This document shows, piece by piece, positions 1 to 7,210 of a DNA stretch of 64,000 bases (positions within the stretch are counted from its first letter, which is position 1; the number at the start of each line of letters is the position of its first letter). Made by a program: the position numbers and the translations under genes. Under the pieces are notes generated by a model. The model was not told where the DNA came from, ran no database searches, and saw nothing but the letters and a program-made list of their open reading frames with translations. This DNA comes from Comamonas denitrificans (GTDB taxonomy: Bacteria; Pseudomonadota; Gammaproteobacteria; Burkholderiales; Burkholderiaceae_C): assembly GCF_017368815.1 (NCBI RefSeq), contig NZ_JAFNME010000002.1:114016-178015 (forward strand), read 5' to 3'.

Positions 1-1841
1 CGGTTGGGCAGTTGGGTAAGGGGGTCGTAGTACTCCAAGTAGGTGATTTTTTCCTCGGCCGCTTTGCGCTGGGTCAGGTCCTGGGTCATGACCAGCTGGG
101 CATCGCCCAACAGCACGCCGGAAATTTCCAAGATGCAGGGGCTGCCGTCGGCCCGGGTGATGTGGTACTCCGCAGGAGGAATCAAGCCATCCCCGTCCCG
201 GGCATGTGCCAAGGCCGCATCCCACTGGGTGTGTACTTGTTCGCGCAGCACGGGGTCGGGGTAGGCGCTGGCCCACCAGGTGGGCAGATCCGGAACGGTG
301 GCGGCATCAAAGCCTGTAATTTGAATGAAGCGTGCATTGCGGAAGGTGATGGCGTTGTTTTTCTCGACCCAATGAATGCCCACCGGCATGTGGTTCAAGA
401 TGTTGCGTTGCTGGGCCTCACGCTGGCACAGCATCTCTTGGATTTGGTGCTTGGCGGTAATGTCTTGCAACACGGCCAAATGGTAGGTGGGGGCCTGGCC
501 GGTGGGCCACATGGGGGAGATGTTTACATCGACCCAGATGGTGTGCCCATCCTTGTGGCGCATGCGTTGTTCGATGCGGTATTCATGAATTTCCCCTTTG
601 AGCAGACGCTGCTGTTGGGCCATGGCCTGGGACAAGTCCTGGGGATCGACCAATTCTTGGAAAGTCCGGGTGGCCAGCTCCTGCGCGGTGTAGCCCAAAA
701 TGTGGGCGCAGCGGGCGTTGGTTTGCAGCAAGTGCCCAGTTTGCGTATCGGCCAGCGCGATGCCCACGGTGGCTTGGTTAAAGATGGCTTGGAAGTTGGC
801 CTCGCTGGTCTTCAAGGCCCGCGCATGGCGGCGCACCAGCCAGCTGACAAAGCCCCCCAGCAACAACGACAGCAAGCCGCCGCCTGCGCCCAGCCACCAA
901 GGCTGCATGCGCTCGGCCGCAGACAGCAGCGGTTGGGTGGGTAAAAACTCCAAGCGCCAACGCCGGTCAAGGATTTGGACAATGCGCACCTGCGGTGGCA
1001 GGTGCCGCATCTGCAGGGCAGAGGTAAAACCGCTGGATTGGCCCAGCAGCAAGGGGGCCGTGGCCGGCTTCTGGGGCAGCGGGCCGATATCGTGCATCTG
1101 CACGGCCACACCCCGGAAAAATCCTTGTGCTGCCAGGCTGCCCAGCATTGCTGTCACATCGACGGCGGAGCCGACCGAGCCGAGGAACTCGCGCTCTTGC
1201 GCAGTGCCCCAGGGCTGGGGGTTTTCCAGAAAAACCGGCAAGCGCAGCATGAACCCCGAGCGCTCTTTGTCTTGCTTCAGGATAAAAGGGGCGGAAATTG
1301 TCGGCTGGCCGCTGGCCCGCCCAGCCAGCAGGGCGGCGAGGTTGTTGGGTTGCTCGGTCAGATCCAGCCCCCAGATGCTTTGGTTGTTGTCCAACGGCCA
1401 GAGGAACTCTAGCAAGAAGTACTCTTCGCGCACTGCGCTGGGCATGGCGGGCAAGGCCATGCCAGTGCGCAAGGCCTGCTCCTGCATGCGCTTGGCATAG
1501 GCGGGCAGCGCCTGCTGGGGCACCCGGCGGACAAAGGACAAAGAGCGTATTTCCGGGTAATTTTCCCCGACGTTGTGAATCGAAGTGACCTGCTGAAACT
1601 GGTCAAAACGCAGGTAGGGATTGACCAGAAACAGATCGCGCAGTCCCGCCGTGAACTCGGTGTAGGTCGTAATACGCTGGGACAGTGCATCGGTCGAGGA
1701 GCGCACCTCTTGGGTAAAGCGCACCTGGGCCAGGGTGGCGTTGGCCTGGCGCTGCTGCTCTACCAAGCCATAGGTTAGCCCCCAGCCAGTCACCACGATG
1801 ACCGCCGCCGTCAGCCAGTGGCCGCATTGGCGCCAAAACAT
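1..1841 (-). CDS. CHASE-PAS-PAS-GGDEF sensor diguanylate cyclase, C-terminus outside window
   Basis: The frame is open from an ATG at 1841 to the window edge, about 613 codons. It starts with a membrane segment (about residues 8-26), then a roughly 280-residue periplasmic part with the FVRRV signature of CHASE ligand-sensing domains, and a second membrane segment (about 310-335, LLSLLLGG). Two PAS domains follow (about 345-460 and 470-590). The last visible residues, YYDPLTQLPN, are the usual opening of a GGDEF domain, so the missing part should be GGDEF with or without EAL. Architecture implies a membrane sensor that makes (or breaks) cyclic di-GMP; the ligand cannot be read from the sequence. 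Catalytic residues lie outside the window, so activity is inferred. Confidence 0.85.
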   Translation of the reverse strand, partial: MFWRQCGHWLTAAVIVVTGWGLTYGLVEQQRQANATLAQVRFTQEVRSSTDALSQRITTYTEFTAGLRDLFLVNPYLRFDQFQQVTSIHNVGENYPEIRSLSFVRRVPQQALPAYAKRMQEQALRTGMALPAMPSAVREEYFLLEFLWPLDNNQSIWGLDLTEQPNNLAALLAGRASGQPTISAPFILKQDKERSGFMLRLPVFLENPQPWGTAQEREFLGSVGSAVDVTAMLGSLAAQGFFRGVAVQMHDIGPLPQKPATAPLLLGQSSGFTSALQMRHLPPQVRIVQILDRRWRLEFLPTQPLLSAAERMQPWWLGAGGGLLSLLLGGFVSWLVRRHARALKTSEANFQAIFNQATVGIALADTQTGHLLQTNARCAHILGYTAQELATRTFQELVDPQDLSQAMAQQQRLLKGEIHEYRIEQRMRHKDGHTIWVDVNISPMWPTGQAPTYHLAVLQDITAKHQIQEMLCQREAQQRNILNHMPVGIHWVEKNNAITFRNARFIQITGFDAATVPDLPTWWASAYPDPVLREQVHTQWDAALAHARDGDGLIPPAEYHITRADGSPCILEISGVLLGDAQLVMTQDLTQRKAAEEKITYLEYYDPLTQLPN

Positions 1842-1947
1842 GCTTCTTGCCCTTTGGGATCAAACGAAAACTGCAGCTTATCGGGCTTTGGTGGCGCTCA
1901 AAAGGGGCCAAACCCGTAAATTTGCCCTGCTGGGGGGCGGCTGGCTT

Positions 1948-2586
1948 TCAGGTGTTGCCGACAAAGGGGTTGGTCAGGCGCTCCTGGCCAAAGCTGCTCT
2001 CGGGGCCATGGCCGGGGATGAAGATGGTGTCGTTGCCCATAGGCCACAGGCGCTGGGTGATGCTGTCGATCAGTTGCTGGTGGTTGCCTTGCGGAAAATC
2101 CGTGCGGCCAATGCTGCCGGCAAACAGCACATCGCCGACAAAGCAGCGCTGAATTTGCGGGGCATGAAACACCACATGGCCAGGGGTGTGGCCCGGGGTG
2201 TGGCGCACGTGCAGGGTTTCGCGGCCGACTTGCACGGTGTCGCCATCTTCCAGCCAGCGCGTGGGGATAAAGGTGTCCGCAGGCGGAAAACCAAACATCA
2301 GGCTTTGTTGGGGCAGGCCGTCAATCCAGAACTGGTCGCCCCGGTGGGGGCCGATGATGGGCACATTGGCTTGTTGGGCCAGGGCCGCCGTCCCGCCGGC
2401 ATGGTCGATGTGGGCGTGGGTTAGCCACAGGGCGGTGAGGGTGAGCTGCTGCGCCTGGAGCTGGGCCAATAGGGTGTCGATATCGCCGCCGGGGTCAATG
2501 AGGGCCGCTTCGTGGGTCTGGTCGCACCACAGCAAAGAGCAGTTTTGTTGAAAGGCGGTAACAGGAATGGTCAGGTAATGCAGCAT
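1948..2586 (-). CDS. metallo-beta-lactamase-fold hydrolase (YcbL/glyoxalase II-like)
   Basis: 212 aa. The metal-binding HxHxDH motif is intact at residues 57-62 (THAHIDH), followed by the HTPGHTPGH stretch, a GDVLFAGSIGRTDFP aspartate motif and FIPGHGPES near the C-terminus. This is the pattern of small cytosolic YcbL-type hydrolases related to glyoxalase II, which cleave thioesters such as S-lactoylglutathione. The start chosen is the ATG giving MLHYLTIPVTAFQQN, the conserved family N-terminus; upstream in-frame starts would overlap the divergent flavin reductase gene. No substrate-specific residue can be named. It is transcribed divergently from the gene at 2677, with 90 bp between. Confidence 0.9.
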   Translation of the reverse strand: MLHYLTIPVTAFQQNCSLLWCDQTHEAALIDPGGDIDTLLAQLQAQQLTLTALWLTHAHIDHAGGTAALAQQANVPIIGPHRGDQFWIDGLPQQSLMFGFPPADTFIPTRWLEDGDTVQVGRETLHVRHTPGHTPGHVVFHAPQIQRCFVGDVLFAGSIGRTDFPQGNHQQLIDSITQRLWPMGNDTIFIPGHGPESSFGQERLTNPFVGNT

Positions 2587-2676
2587 AGGGGTGATTCTAA
2601 GTTTGTGCAGACCTTGGATAATTATTGGTTTATCCAAAAAAATCCGAACACCTGCACTTTCTTGAAAGCTTGGCCC

Positions 2677-3186
2677 ATGACCCTTCCCGATTGCCCCATC
2701 CCGTTTTCTGAGCATCAACTGCGCGATGCCTTGGGGCAATTTGCCACGGGGGTCACGATTGTGACCACGGTGGATGCCGCCGGCCAGCCGGTGGGCATGA
2801 CGGTGAGCTCCTTCAATGCGGTATCGCTCAATCCACCGCTGGTGTTGTGGAGCCTGGGCCGTGCGACCTCGCTGTACCCGGTGTTTGCAAGCTGCCAGCA
2901 CTACGCTATTCACGTGCTGGCGCTGGAGCAAGAGGCGCTGGCACGGCGTTTTGCCAGCAAAGTGGAGCAACGCTTTGCCGGGGTGGATTGGCAGGCCAAT
3001 GCCCAGGGGGTGCCAATTATCCCGGGGGCCGGGGCCGTGTTTGAATGTGCGCTGCGCCACCAGTATGACGGGGGCGACCACCTCATCATCGTGGGCGAAG
3101 TGCTGCAGTGCCAACACCAAAGCGTTGCGCCCTTGCTCTACCACGCAGGTCAATTGGGCCTGCGCTTGGCAGCGCCGTCCGATTGA
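2677..3186 (+). CDS. flavin reductase-like (HpaC/FMN-binding split-barrel) protein
   Basis: 169 aa. The sequence carries the split-barrel flavin reductase pattern: GQFATGVTIVTT near residue 20, the FMN-contact stretch SSFNAVSLNPPLVLWSL, a central segment of the FASKVEQRFAGVDW type, and GGDHLIIVGEV near the end. Family members reduce FMN or FAD with NAD(P)H and supply reduced flavin to two-component monooxygenases. No partner monooxygenase is adjacent, so the electron acceptor is unknown. The ATG at 2677 was chosen because the ORF upstream of it runs into the divergent neighbour and has no family similarity. Confidence 0.85.
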   Translation: MTLPDCPIPFSEHQLRDALGQFATGVTIVTTVDAAGQPVGMTVSSFNAVSLNPPLVLWSLGRATSLYPVFASCQHYAIHVLALEQEALARRFASKVEQRFAGVDWQANAQGVPIIPGAGAVFECALRHQYDGGDHLIIVGEVLQCQHQSVAPLLYHAGQLGLRLAAPSD

Positions 3187-3218
3187 CCTTGCCGTTGGCC
3201 CACCACGCAGATGGGTGA

Positions 3219-3491
3219 TTAGCGTGCCGTGGCGGGGGCTTCTGGCAACTCGACCTTGACTTCGAGCACTTCCAGATTGTCTTGGCGCTCAAAATTGACT
3301 TTGATGTCCTCGGGGTTGATCGAGACATATTTGGAGACCACGGCCATCAATTCGCGCTGCAGTGCGGGCAGATAGTCGGGTTCGGCGCTGCTGCCATTGA
3401 CGCACTCGCGGGCCAGGATGATTTGCAGGCGCTCTTTGGCAATGGCCGCAGATTTTTTCTTTTCGCCCAGCAGCATGGAAATAATCGACAT
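3219..3491 (-). CDS. minE: cell division topological specificity factor MinE
   Basis: 90 aa, normal MinE length. The N-terminus ([29 protein letters not shown]) has the amphipathic membrane-targeting start and the anti-MinCD contact helix. The C-terminal half (residues about 35-80) is the dimeric topological-specificity domain, with the conserved [19 protein letters not shown] and [14 protein letters not shown]. MinE triggers MinD ATPase at the membrane and drives the pole-to-pole oscillation that places FtsZ at midcell. It lies 6 bp downstream of minD as the last gene of minCDE, so all three should be co-transcribed. Confidence 0.98.
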   Translation of the reverse strand: MSIISMLLGEKKKSAAIAKERLQIILARECVNGSSAEPDYLPALQRELMAVVSKYVSINPEDIKVNFERQDNLEVLEVKVELPEAPATAR

Positions 3492-3497
3492 GGCTGC

Positions 3498-4310
3498 TTA
3501 CCTCCCGCCAAAAATGCGTTTGAAGAATCCAGTCTTTACCGCCTCGGTAAAGCGCATCGGGCGCTCTTCGCCCAGCAGCCGGGCCACCACATCTTGGTAG
3601 GCTTGGGCGGCATCGGCATCGGGCATGTGGATGACGGGAATACCTTGGTTGGAGGCTTGCAGCACAATTTCAGATTCGGGGATCACGCCCACCAGGGGGA
3701 TGCGCAAAATGTCTTCAACATCTTTAATCGAGAGCATTTGCCCCTCTTCGACCCGGGCCGGGTTGTAGCGCGTAATGAGCAAATGCTCTTTGATGCTGCC
3801 GCCGTCTTTGGCTTTGTGCGTTTTGGAGCTGAGCATGCCCAAGATGCGATCGGAGTCCCGCACGGAGGAGACTTCTGGGTTGGTGGTCACTATGGCCTCA
3901 TCGGCGTAGCGCATGGCGAGCAAAGCGCCGCTTTCAATGCCGGCGGGCGAATCGCACAGGATGTAGGCAAAGTCCATGGCGGCAAGATCGTCCAGCACTT
4001 TTTTCACGCCCTCGTCGGTCAGGGCATCTTTATCGCGGGTTTGCGAAGCGGCCAAAATGAACAGGTTCTCGCACTGTTTGTCTTTGATCAGGGACTGGTG
4101 GAGGTTGGCCTCGCCTTGAATGACGTTGATCAGGTCGTACACCACGCGCCGTTCGCAGCCCATGATGAGGTCTAAGTTGCGCAGACCCACGTCAAAGTCA
4201 ATCACGACGGTTTTATGGCCACGCAGGGCCAAGCCTGCGGCAAGGCTGGCGCTGGTGGTGGTTTTGCCCACACCGCCTTTGCCGGATGTGATCACAATAA
4301 TTTTGGCCAT
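3498..4310 (-). CDS. minD: septum site-determining ATPase MinD
   Basis: 270 aa, full length. The deviant Walker A motif KGGVGKT is at residues 11-17, with FDVGLRNLDLIMG (switch I) and DSPAGIE (switch II). The C-terminus GFFKRIFGGR is the amphipathic membrane-targeting helix. ATP-bound MinD dimerises on the inner membrane, recruits MinC as FtsZ inhibitor, and is released by MinE. The gene is the middle of minCDE, 45 bp after minC; that gap contains a small hairpin (GCAAAT/ATTTGC, 4332-4347). Confidence 0.99.
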   Translation of the reverse strand: MAKIIVITSGKGGVGKTTTSASLAAGLALRGHKTVVIDFDVGLRNLDLIMGCERRVVYDLINVIQGEANLHQSLIKDKQCENLFILAASQTRDKDALTDEGVKKVLDDLAAMDFAYILCDSPAGIESGALLAMRYADEAIVTTNPEVSSVRDSDRILGMLSSKTHKAKDGGSIKEHLLITRYNPARVEEGQMLSIKDVEDILRIPLVGVIPESEIVLQASNQGIPVIHMPDADAAQAYQDVVARLLGEERPMRFTEAVKTGFFKRIFGGR

Positions 4311-4355
4311 ATAGAGCAGGGTTCCTAGGGGGCAAATGTGAATTTGCGGTAGTTA

Positions 4356-5129
4356 TCAGGACAAAGAGGCCAGGGGCTCAATGATGAGCTTGTCCCCCTC
4401 CAGGCGTGCTTGTGCGGGTTTGCCTGCTACATCCGGGGGTAAATCGGTTTCTAGTGCGCGGTAGGTGCCGGCAATAGAAAGCAGTTGTGGTTGCATGCAG
4501 GTAGTGTAAATCCGCGCCTCGGTATCGCCTCGGGCACCAGCGACGGCGCGGCCGCGCAAGGGAGCGTAAATATGCACACTGCCATCGGCAATCACTTCCG
4601 CCCCAAAGCTGACCATGGACAGTACGACCAAATCGGCTCCTTTGGCGTACACCTGCTGGCCGGAGCGCAGGGGCTTGTCGATCACCATGGTGGGGCGAAT
4701 GACCTCCAGCGGCACTTCCCGCACCACTTCAACGGGGATGGGCACCTCGCGAATGACTTCCACCTCCACTTCGCGAATGCGCTCCTTGGGCCGGGCGATG
4801 GTGGCATCGGGGGCGGGCACCAGGCCGGCTTCATGGGCCGCTTGCATTTGGGCAGCACTGCCGCTGCGCACGGCCACCGGGCGGGTGCGGTGGTGGCGCA
4901 AGGCGGCAATCAGCCGCGCAAAGTCAATGGGCTCGGGGTGGTGCTGGACATGCTGCAAGTCGATGAGTACCGGGTCGTTATCAAAAAAATCCGGATCATC
5001 GGCCAAGCGGCGGGCCAAGTCGGCAATCACCTGCTCGACCTCGGTGCTGCGCAAAGTCACGGCCAGCACCGGCAGTTCGGCGCTTTTCAGGTCGAAAGAG
5101 TGGACAGCACTGGGAGTATCAGCGGCCAT
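4356..5129 (-). CDS. minC: septum formation inhibitor MinC
   Basis: 257 aa from the ATG at 5129. The N-terminal FtsZ-inhibiting domain covers about residues 10-105. The C-terminal beta-helical dimerisation and MinD-binding domain covers about 150-250, with DGSVHIYAPLRGRAVAGARGD matching the conserved MinC core. The linker (about 117-146) is a low-complexity charged stretch alternating Arg-Glu-Val and Glu-Val units, longer than in E. coli. A longer frame upstream has extra starts, but MAADTPS is the family-like N-terminus. First gene of minCDE, divergent from the flavin hydroxylase at 5372. Confidence 0.97.
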   Translation of the reverse strand: MAADTPSAVHSFDLKSAELPVLAVTLRSTEVEQVIADLARRLADDPDFFDNDPVLIDLQHVQHHPEPIDFARLIAALRHHRTRPVAVRSGSAAQMQAAHEAGLVPAPDATIARPKERIREVEVEVIREVPIPVEVVREVPLEVIRPTMVIDKPLRSGQQVYAKGADLVVLSMVSFGAEVIADGSVHIYAPLRGRAVAGARGDTEARIYTTCMQPQLLSIAGTYRALETDLPPDVAGKPAQARLEGDKLIIEPLASLS

Positions 5130-5371
5130 GTTTACGTGAAAAGACGGTGAGGGAAAAGGGCGCCCAAGACGCACGAAGCGCAAGTGTACCCTGCCTGTTC
5201 GCATCGGCTGCAAGCGGGGCAGGGGCGTTTGTGGTGTTCCTGCCTCTGGGGGCAGAAGCGGGGACAATAGCCGCCAGCTTTTGGTGCCCTCTGACCGGGT
5301 TTTGCGACTGTGGTGCTGGGGGGTGGCTGTTTTCTTTTTGTTCCCTCTTTTGCTTCTGATTGCGCCTTTTT

Positions 5372-6646
5372 ATGGATACCGATGTTTTGATCGTAGGTGC
5401 CGGGCCTGCAGGTTTATCGCTGGCTCTGGCCTTGTCCCACGCGGGTTTGCACGCCACGGTGCTGGAGCAGCAAAGCCTGCCTGCTTTGGCCCAGCCGGCC
5501 CCTGATGGCCGCGAAATTGCCCTGACCCAGCCCAGCGTGCAGACCTTGCAGCGCCTGGGCACCTGGCAGCGTTTGCTGGCGCATGAGCAAGGTTTTATTC
5601 GCCAGGCCATCGTGCACGATGGCCCGGTGGGCGCGCGCCCGACGCTCACTATCGACACCGTGGGCCAGGACATGCACGAGCTGGGCCGCATCGTGCCCAA
5701 CTGCGCCCTGCGCCGCACGGCGTTTGAGGCCGCGCAAACGCATGACAACATCCGGCTGATTACCGGGGCCACCGTCACCCAGGTGGTGCGGCATGCGCAG
5801 TGCGCCCAAGTGCACTACCAGGTACACGAAGGGGGCGTGCGGGTGGATGCGCCACCCCTGTCCGCGCCGCTGGTGGTGGCGGCGGACAGCCGCTTTTCTG
5901 CCGTGCGCCGCATGCTGGGCGTGGCAGCGCAGATGACGGACTTTGGCCGCGGCATCATCGTCTGCCGCATGCGCCACACGCTGGAGCACCATGACGTGGC
6001 GCACGAGTGCTTTGGCTACGAGCGCACGCTGGCCATCCTGCCGCTGCAGCCCGACCCGGCCACGGGCGATCTCCTGTGCTCGGCGGTGGTGACCAGCGAC
6101 AGCCCAGACATTGCCCGCCTGATGCAGCTCGATGAAGCGGATTTCAGCGCCCAGGTGCAGGCGCATTTCCAGCACCGCCTGGGCGAGATGGAGCTGCTGG
6201 GCCCGCGCCACCATTACCCGCTGGTGGCCACCTATGCCCGCCAGTTCAGCGGGCCACGCTTTGCCTTGCTGGGCGATGCCGCTGTGGGCATGCTCCCGGT
6301 GACGGCGCATGGCTTCAACCTGGGCCTGTCGGGGGTGGAGCGCTTAAGCAGCGCCGTCGCCAGTGCCTACCATGCGGGCCAGGACTGGGGGCACGAAAGT
6401 GTGCTGGCCGCCTACAGCCGCAGCCAGCACCGGCATGCCTGGCCGCTGTTTCAGGGCACCAACGCCGTAGTCAAGCTGTTTACCGATGCGCGCCCGGCCC
6501 CCAAGCTGCTGCGCCAAATCGTGCTGCAGGGGGCGCAGCACTTGCCGCCGCTGAAGGCGGTCATCGTGGCGCAATTGAGTGGGCGCAGTCCGTGGGGCAT
6601 CCTGCGGGAGCAGTTGCCGCGTTTGCCGTTTCGGGGGCGATATTAA
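5372..6646 (+). CDS. ubiM: FAD-dependent aromatic hydroxylase, UbiH/COQ6 family (probably UbiM-type)
   Basis: 424 aa. The FAD-binding GxGxxG is at residues 9-14 (GAGPAG). The second FAD motif GDAAVGMLPVTAHGFNLGL replaces the usual HPIAGQG of UbiH/UbiF with PVTAHG, the form I associate with UbiM, a 5-demethoxyubiquinol hydroxylase alternative to UbiF. The family hydroxylates the quinone ring in ubiquinone synthesis using NAD(P)H and O2. The ATG at 5372 was chosen over a TTG four codons upstream. The family assignment is firm; the exact hydroxylation position (UbiM versus UbiH, UbiF or UbiI) is inferred. Confidence 0.75.
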   Translation: MDTDVLIVGAGPAGLSLALALSHAGLHATVLEQQSLPALAQPAPDGREIALTQPSVQTLQRLGTWQRLLAHEQGFIRQAIVHDGPVGARPTLTIDTVGQDMHELGRIVPNCALRRTAFEAAQTHDNIRLITGATVTQVVRHAQCAQVHYQVHEGGVRVDAPPLSAPLVVAADSRFSAVRRMLGVAAQMTDFGRGIIVCRMRHTLEHHDVAHECFGYERTLAILPLQPDPATGDLLCSAVVTSDSPDIARLMQLDEADFSAQVQAHFQHRLGEMELLGPRHHYPLVATYARQFSGPRFALLGDAAVGMLPVTAHGFNLGLSGVERLSSAVASAYHAGQDWGHESVLAAYSRSQHRHAWPLFQGTNAVVKLFTDARPAPKLLRQIVLQGAQHLPPLKAVIVAQLSGRSPWGILREQLPRLPFRGRY

Positions 6647-6651
6647 ATAAG

Positions 6652-6666
6652 TAGCTGCTTGCGCTT
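6652..6666. repeat. dispersed intergenic repeat, TAGC...GCGCTT type
   Basis: TAGCTGCTTGCGCTT, just after the flavin hydroxylase stop. Related 14-15 bp copies lie at 23792 (reverse), 26645, 33711, 43924, 56354 and 60111, all intergenic. I recognise the motif as a frequent intergenic element in Comamonadaceae. Confidence 0.6.
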
Positions 6667-6669
6667 TTT

Positions 6670-6711
6670 AATGAACGATTTCAGGTTGTTTTATTGCTGA
6701 AGTTGTTTGTT
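6670..6711. repeat. 15-bp-arm hairpin element, copy 1 (left of nir block)
   Basis: The arms AATGAACGATTTCAG (6670-6684) and CTGAAGTTGTTTGTT (6697-6711) are imperfect inverted repeats around a 12-nt loop. A near-identical element with the same arm and loop lengths lies at 11692-11733, on the other side of the nir block. It could terminate the ubiM-type gene. Confidence 0.7.
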
Positions 6712-7210
6712 TTTGTGTGGGGGTAGCTATTTTTTTCGTTTCTGCTGGCCGGGACTCGCCCCGGCGGGCGACATCCTTTCTTGCACGCGCAAGAAAGGAT
6801 GCAAAGAAAGCGTGCTGGCGCAGCTTTGGCACCGTGGAACTCGCTTCGCGCCCTGCGGGCGCTGCGCTCGGACAACCACGGTGAGTCAGACGGGAAGCCG
6901 TTGCGGGAAATAAACGGCCTGCGCCCTGACGGCGGCATTGTCGGGACGGGCTTCCTTGCTTGCTGCGCAAGCGTTGGAAGCGGGGGCGCTGACGCAAGCC
7001 TCTGGTTCCGGTTTTCTGTTCCTGCTTTGGTGCGTTGCAGCATTGTTTGCACCAAAAAATGGCGTGAATTTCCGTGCAAGGCCATGGCGCCCGATGGCTT
7101 TTGCCCCGTTTCTGGCAAGGGGGCGGTTTCATTTTTTGCATTGGCATGGTTCTTGCTTTGTTCTCTGCGTGGCCCGGTGGGGCCGCTCATGAACACTGCA
7201 AGAGGGCGCT
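6712..7210. other. hairpin-rich intergenic mosaic upstream of nirB, no gene supported
   Basis: About 500 bp without a credible gene. It contains successive inverted repeats: GCCGGG/CCCGGC (6748-6765), a perfect 13-bp CATCCTTTCTTGC/GCAAGAAAGGATG with a 4-nt loop (6772-6801), CACCGTGG/CCACGGTG (6830-6883), and smaller ones near 6950-6990. The 171-residue reverse-strand frame here is Ser/Arg/Pro-rich, and phrases such as WLSERSARRARSEF resemble the spurious ORFs that dispersed repeats generate in related genomes. The nirB promoter should lie toward the right end; no FNR or NtrC site was found by eye. Confidence 0.6.

Noticed and set aside
6681..7196. 171-codon minus-strand ORF upstream of nirB
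   Set aside because: Lies wholly in the hairpin repeat mosaic, overlaps another frame, and resembles spurious repeat-derived proteins.
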